DNA of 56,718 bases, from the NCBI GenBank assembly GCA_031181345.1, contig JAPSLC010000035.1, forward strand, positions 1 to 56,718, written 5' to 3'. Both the position numbers and the translations under genes were made by a program. Source of the stretch: Cupriavidus sp. Its GTDB lineage: Bacteria; Pseudomonadota; Gammaproteobacteria; Burkholderiales; Burkholderiaceae. Shown here one piece after another: positions 53,405 to 56,718 of the stretch (position 1 is the stretch's first letter; the number at the start of each line of letters is the position of its first letter). The notes under the pieces were generated by a model. It was not told the DNA's origin, did not search any database, and saw nothing but the letters and a program-made list of their open reading frames with translations.

Positions 53405-54064
53405 TGGGACCGTGGGGATCACTTCGAGCCCGGCTTCCCACGCCGTGCTGTGGCGGTCATGGGCGCCATCGGCGCGTCGTGTATCGATCCGCTGCAGCAG
53501 CGTGCCAAGCAGCCCCAGCCCTTCCGTCCAGCGGCCCAGGCCCGAATCGGCGTTGATGTGACCGAGACTGCCCGCATCGTGCAGCTCGCTGCCCCACAGC
53601 GTGCCCCAGGTGAAGGCGGTCCGCTGCGCCATCCATGGATCGTTGCGGCTCGCCACCAGCAGCGTCGGAAACGGCAGCCGGAAGGTCGGCAGCAGCGGCG
53701 CGACGCCGAACTTGTCCGGGTCGGCGGGCGCGACCAGCAAGGCGCCGGCGATGCCGTCGGGGTCGTTCGCCGCCTGCCGCAGCGTCGCCAGGCAGCCGAA
53801 GCTGTGGGCCACCAGCACCGCGCCGCGCGGCGCGACCCGCCGCACCCGGGCCACGGCATCGCCGACCCGTTCGGCCCACAGATGCAGGCTCGGACGCGAC
53901 CAGTCGCGCTGCTCGACCCGCTGCCAGTCGGGAAAGCGGCGTTCCCAGCGGCTCTGCCAGTGCTCGGGGCCGCTGCCGTGCAGGCCCGGCACGGTCAGGA
54001 TGCCAAGTCCCGATGGGACCTCCAGCTCGATGTCGGCGGCATGGGACGGCAGACGCGACGTCAT
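53396..54064 (-). CDS. Alpha/beta hydrolase of the RBBP9/YdeN family
   Basis: The 222-residue protein has the start VPGLHGSGPEHWQSRWE, the nucleophile motif VLVAHSFGCLAT with its Ser, and LVASRNDPW with the catalytic Asp. LGHINADSGLGRW supplies the His. Family members are small serine hydrolases of unclear substrate. It lies between the EAL gene (ATGA overlap at its start) and cysT, inside the sulfate cluster. Confidence 0.9.
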   Translation of the reverse strand: MTSRLPSHAADIELEVPSGLGILTVPGLHGSGPEHWQSRWERRFPDWQRVEQRDWSRPSLHLWAERVGDAVARVRRVAPRGAVLVAHSFGCLATLRQAANDPDGIAGALLVAPADPDKFGVAPLLPTFRLPFPTLLVASRNDPWMAQRTAFTWGTLWGSELHDAGSLGHINADSGLGRWTEGLGLLGTLLQRIDTRRADGAHDRHSTAWEAGLEVIPTVPYI

Positions 54065-55014
54065 CTCGGTTCCTCCTGGTCATGGTGATGCGAAGCGCGG
54101 CACGAGTCGCGGCGGCCCGACAGGCGACCCGCGTGCCGCAGCTCGCCCGGGCCGAGGGCCGCGCCAGCATAGGCGCCCTGCCCGAGCGCGATGCCCGCGG
54201 CCTGCAGCCGCAGCGCGGTCCCGGCGCTGTCGAGCCGGCGGCCGATCAGCGTGACGCCTGCATCGTCGGCGCTGGCGCGCAGGCCGGCCAGCTGGCGATC
54301 GGTCCAGAGCCGGCCCATATCGAGCTTGAGCCAGTCCGGCCGCGCGTGCGCGATCAGCACGCCCGCCTCGGCCGGATCGGACGCCTGCAGGCTGACCGCG
54401 AAGCCGTTGCGCCGGTAGTTGCCGACCACCTGCAGCAGCAGCGGCAGATTGTCGTTGGCGCTGGCCGGCACCTGGATCGTCAGCTGCGACTGCGGCAGCT
54501 CCAGCGCCTGCACCGCGCGCCGGAACGCCGCGCCGTGGTCGTCGGCCACCGCCGCCAGCAGGCGGTTGTGCACGTTGAGCACGAGCCGGCCGGTGCCGCC
54601 CGCCGCCACATAGTTGATCGCATGCAGCAGCCGCGACAGCCGGTCGAGCGCGACCAGCGAGGCGTCGTCGGCCGCCAGCGCGAACAGCTTCCAGGCGGCC
54701 AGTCCGGGCTGCTCGCCCGCATAGGTGCGAATGGTGCCTTCATGGCCGATCACGCGGCGGTCGGCCAGCGCAATCAGCGGCGCGAACGCGCTGGTCAGCG
54801 AGCAATGATGGAAACGCCCCTGCACCTGTCCGCGCGCATCGCGCCACAGCGAATGGCCAGGCTCCGGCCGCTCCGGCAGCGCCTCGAGATAGCGGGCCAG
54901 CGCGGCCGGAATCGGCGCGCCGGCCAGGCCGGCGACCGGTTCGCCGGCATCGGTCGGCGCCAGTGGCGGTCGATAGCCCCGATCGGCGCCGGCCAGCGTG
55001 CGGCTGTCGTTCAT
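54061..55014 (-). CDS. Degenerate EAL-domain protein in the sulfate cluster
   Basis: The 317-residue protein has the layout of an EAL (cyclic-di-GMP phosphodiesterase) domain from about residue 85: ADRRVIGHEGTIR, LVLNVHNRL, LTIQVPA, WLKLD and LGQGAYAG. The first Glu (E92) and a lysine (K230) remain. The EAL itself is EGT, the DDFG loop is replaced by LQASDPAE, and the AEGVE motif by IGRRLDS. It should not hydrolyse cyclic-di-GMP, but may bind it or a partner. It lies 21 bp after sbp and overlaps the hydrolase gene as ATGA. A His-rich tail ends it. Confidence 0.82.
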   Translation of the reverse strand: MNDSRTLAGADRGYRPPLAPTDAGEPVAGLAGAPIPAALARYLEALPERPEPGHSLWRDARGQVQGRFHHCSLTSAFAPLIALADRRVIGHEGTIRTYAGEQPGLAAWKLFALAADDASLVALDRLSRLLHAINYVAAGGTGRLVLNVHNRLLAAVADDHGAAFRRAVQALELPQSQLTIQVPASANDNLPLLLQVVGNYRRNGFAVSLQASDPAEAGVLIAHARPDWLKLDMGRLWTDRQLAGLRASADDAGVTLIGRRLDSAGTALRLQAAGIALGQGAYAGAALGPGELRHAGRLSGRRDSCRASHHHDQEEPR

Positions 55015-55035
55015 GAGCGCTCCCGATCCCGCGGC

Positions 55036-56046
55036 TCAGCGCTGCCGGCCAGGCTGATAGACCTGGTCGAAGGTGCCGCCGTCGGCGAAGTGGGCCTGCT
55101 GCGCCTTCTGCCAGCCGCCGAACACCTCGTCGATCGTAAACAGCTTGACCTTCGGAAAGGCCGAGGCGTATTTCGCGGCCACCTTCTCCGAGATCGGCCG
55201 GTAATAATTGCGCGCGGCGATCTCCTGGCCCTCGTCGGTATAGAGGAATTGCAGATAGGCCTCGGCGGCGCGGCGCGTGCCGCGCTTGTCGACCACCTTG
55301 TCGACCACCGCGACCGGCGGCTCGGCCAGGATCGACACCGACGGCGCGACGATATCGAACTTGTCCGGACCCAGCTCCTTGATCGCCAGCAGCGCCTCGT
55401 TCTCCCAGGCGATCAGCACATCGCCGATGCCGCGTTCGACGAAGGTCGTGGTCGCGCCCCGGGCGCCCGAGTCCAGCACCGGCACGTTCTTCAGCAGCTG
55501 CGCGACGAAATCGCGCGCCTTCTGCTCGTTGCCGCCCGGCTGGCGCAGCGCATAGCCCCAGGCCGCCAGATAGTTCCAGCGGGCACCGCCGGAGGTCTTT
55601 GGATTGGGCGTGATCACCTGCACGCCGGGCTTGACCAGGTCGCTCCAGTCGCGGATGGCCTTCGGATTGCCCTTGCGCACCAGGAACACGATGGTCGAGG
55701 TATAAGGCGAGGCATTGTGCGGCAGCCGCTTCTGCCAGTCCGGCTTGATCAGGCCCTTCTGCGCCACCGCATCGACGTCGTAGCCGAGCGCCAGCGTGAC
55801 CACGTCGGCCTCCAGCCCGTCGATCACCGAGCGTGCCTGCTTGCCCGAGCCGCCGTGCGACTGGCGGATCGTCACGTTGTCGCCGCCGCGCGCCTTCCAG
55901 GCCTTGGCAAAGGCGGCGTTGACGTCGACATACAGCTCGCGCGTGGGGTCGTAGGACACGTTCAGCAGGGTCGTTTGGGCCTGCGCGAGACCGGCCACGC
56001 CGGCAAGGGACAACACTGCGGCCGCAATGGCCAACTGGCGAATCAT
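55036..56046 (-). CDS. sbp: Sulfate-binding periplasmic protein
   Basis: The 336-residue protein starts with a signal peptide (MIRQLAIAAAVLSLAGVAG, cleavage likely after A-Q-A near residue 23). The mature protein begins TTLLNVSYDPTRELYVDVN and has RQSHGGSGKQARSVIDGLEADVVTL-type sulfate-binding loops and PKTSGGARWNYLAAWGYAL. It captures sulfate for CysTWA. The ATG at 56046 has GGGAG ten bases upstream. A 16-bp motif shared with cysT lies 104 bp upstream. Confidence 0.95.
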   Translation of the reverse strand: MIRQLAIAAAVLSLAGVAGLAQAQTTLLNVSYDPTRELYVDVNAAFAKAWKARGGDNVTIRQSHGGSGKQARSVIDGLEADVVTLALGYDVDAVAQKGLIKPDWQKRLPHNASPYTSTIVFLVRKGNPKAIRDWSDLVKPGVQVITPNPKTSGGARWNYLAAWGYALRQPGGNEQKARDFVAQLLKNVPVLDSGARGATTTFVERGIGDVLIAWENEALLAIKELGPDKFDIVAPSVSILAEPPVAVVDKVVDKRGTRRAAEAYLQFLYTDEGQEIAARNYYRPISEKVAAKYASAFPKVKLFTIDEVFGGWQKAQQAHFADGGTFDQVYQPGRQR

Positions 56047-56123
56047 CTTCAAGGGCTCCCGTCCGTCGGAAAAAATAAGGCTGGCATGCGCGACGGCATG
56101 CATGGGCCATCGCGACAGCATCG

Positions 56124-56165
56124 AGGCTACCGGCGGGCAAGGCGACGAGGAACGAATGGTTTCGC
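56124..56165 (-). promoter_or_regulatory. sbp promoter region with shared cys motif
   Basis: GAACGAATGGTTTCGC (56150-56165, plus-strand sense) matches 13 of 16 bases of the cysT motif at 53365. Both overlap the -35 at the same offset; here the minus strand has TTCCTC (56152-56147), 17 bases and TAGCCT (56129-56124). Confidence 0.55.
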
Positions 56166-56236
56166 CGATCCAAGCACGTTTTTCGCATAAGGCGCCAAAC
56201 GGCCGGGTGATGGCGCTGCCGGGCGGCAGCCAAAAG

Positions 56237-56267
56237 AAAAAACCCGCGGTACGGGAGCACCGCGGGT
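56237..56267 (-). terminator. Rho-independent terminator of the predicted small RNA
   Basis: On the minus strand ACCCGCGGT (56267-56259), eight bases, ACCGCGGGT (56250-56242) and then TTTTT. The stem is a perfect 9 bp. No coding gene precedes it within 440 bases. Confidence 0.9.
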
Positions 56268-56328
56268 CAAGTTTCCGAGAAGGAAACGGGTAGACAAGTC
56301 ATGAAGTGCGCCCCCGCAGCTTCATGAC
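56237..56328 (-). ncRNA. Predicted FNR-controlled small RNA, about 92 nt
   Basis: From the predicted start G56328, hairpin 1 pairs TCATGAAG with CTTCATGA (56327-56320 and 56306-56299) around a G-rich loop containing GCGGGGGCG. An unpaired CUUGUCUACCC follows. Hairpin 2 pairs GTTTCC with GGAAAC around TTCTC (56287-56271). The third hairpin is the terminator. All three stems are perfect. An eight-codon frame (M-K-L-R-G-R-T-S) lies in hairpin 1 but has no ribosome site. I do not recognise the RNA. FNR-induced sRNAs such as FnrS and AniS are known in other bacteria, but I see no sequence likeness to them. Confidence 0.7.
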
Positions 56329-56334
56329 GGGGTC

Positions 56335-56376
56335 ATGTTAGCGGCCGGGCGGCCGACGGCGGTTGATCCAGGTCAA
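56335..56376 (-). promoter_or_regulatory. Class II FNR-type promoter of the small RNA
   Basis: TTGATCCAGGTCAA (56363-56376) is an FNR-type box with nine of ten consensus half-site bases (TTGAT-N4-ATCAA). Its centre is exactly 41.5 bp from 56328. The minus-strand -10 is TAACAT (56340-56335), which places the start at the same base, so the geometry is that of a class II activated promoter. Confidence 0.7.
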
Positions 56377-56390
56377 GAGTTCTGCGGATG

Positions 56391-56509
56391 TACTCCCTCT
56401 CCCCCTCAGGGGGAGCGGGTTGGGGAGAGGGAGGTGGTTTCAAACGCCGGCGACATGACGACCGCCGCTTGCCCTCTCCCCCACCCCTCTCCCGCAAGCG
56501 GGAGAGGGG
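56391..56509. repeat. Composite REP-like element, copy 1
   Basis: It starts TACTCCCTCTCCCCCTCAGG (family A hairpin), continues GGTTGGGGAGAGGGAGG and ends in a family B hairpin, CTCCCGCAAGCGGGAG. It is nearly identical to the copy 171 bases on. Confidence 0.85.
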
Positions 56510-56561
56510 AGAAAACCGACGATGTGCGAGTCGTCTCGCTTCGCTTGCCTCCCCTGATGCG

Positions 56562-56681
56562 TACTCCCTCTCCCCCTCAGGGGGAGAGGGTCGGGGAGAG
56601 GGAGGTGGTTTCAAACGCCGGCGAGATGACGACCGCCGCTTGCCCTCTCCCCCAACCCCTCTCCCGCGAGCGGGAGAGGGG
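56562..56681. repeat. Composite REP-like element, copy 2
   Basis: A direct copy of the element at 56391, differing at a few bases and by one inserted A. A spacer of about 52 bases lies between the copies. The window ends 37 bases after it. Confidence 0.85.
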
Positions 56682-56718
56682 GAGCCTGGAGACGACGTCG
56701 GGTCAGAACTTCAATGCA

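Larger units (their letters stand above)
56377..56718. other. Terminal gene-free region with repeats
   Basis: The last 342 bases contain two copies of a composite REP-like element and no supported gene. Open frames here (for example near 56333-56614) are made only of repeat sequence. Confidence 0.75.

Noticed and set aside
56333..56614. Minus-strand 93-codon frame near the right edge
   Set aside because: It consists of Ser/Pro/Arg/Gly sequence from two REP-like copies and overlaps the predicted small RNA promoter.

Overview
The window is a continuous stretch of GC-rich chromosome from a betaproteobacterium of the Burkholderiaceae, most like Cupriavidus or Ralstonia. This rests on protein sequences and gene neighbourhoods: rpsB/map/glnD, ligA-zipA-smc, dapC-dapD-dapE-prmB, lplT against alr-radA, and a sulfate operon ending in cysB. 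The genus is an inference. No rRNA, tRNA, CRISPR array, prophage, plasmid gene or complete insertion sequence was seen. Almost every gene is a core housekeeping gene.

Layout. 1-6.3 kb: the 5' end of rpsB, then map, glnD, an RluB/RluF-type pseudouridine synthase with a long decapeptide-repeat tail, and def. 6.4-14.2 kb: a small unknown gene and a minus-strand block smc-(25-codon ORF)-zipA-ligA for chromosome segregation, division and replication. 14.5-21.1 kb: an EamA transporter diverging from dapC, dapD, a small membrane protein, an ArsC-like gene, dapE and prmB (lysine and peptidoglycan precursors, ribosomal protein methylation). 21-29.3 kb: a DUF2817 peptidase, small membrane proteins, an ABC-F ATPase, an ABC exporter and dsbB. 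29.3-35 kb: radA and alr diverging from lplT, then DUF1853. 35-37.7 kb: the overlapping tsaB-rimI-udg-DUF1853 operon and an acyl-CoA-binding protein. 37.7-39.7 kb: a DHA2 efflux pump with an SRPBCC protein.

39.9-46.3 kb holds the glyoxylate shunt: malate synthase with a HAD hydrolase, a LysR regulator, a universal stress protein, isocitrate lyase and rraA. The isocitrate lyase promoter has a perfect TCTTATATAAGA palindrome over its -10/start-site region. 46.5-48.7 kb is a LytS/LytTR two-component pair. 49.2-56 kb is a sulfate uptake cluster, sbp-(degenerate EAL)-(alpha/beta hydrolase)-cysT-cysW-cysA-cysB, nearly all joined by stop/start overlaps. The sbp and cysT promoters share a 16-bp motif in the same place relative to -35 and -10, so a common regulator (probably CysB) is inferred.

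The most interesting object is at 56237-56376, upstream of sbp. An FNR-type box (TTGATCCAGGTCAA) lies exactly 41.5 bp from the start predicted by a TAACAT -10. This precedes about 92 nt that fold into three perfect hairpins, the last being a rho-independent terminator with a T tract. It reads as an anaerobically induced small RNA with no coding gene attached.

Three families of dispersed palindromic (REP-like) repeats sit in gene gaps, and many short tandem repeats occur. The last 330 bases are two near-identical copies of one repeat, and the first bases leave the expected rpsB sequence. The window edges may therefore be contig ends.
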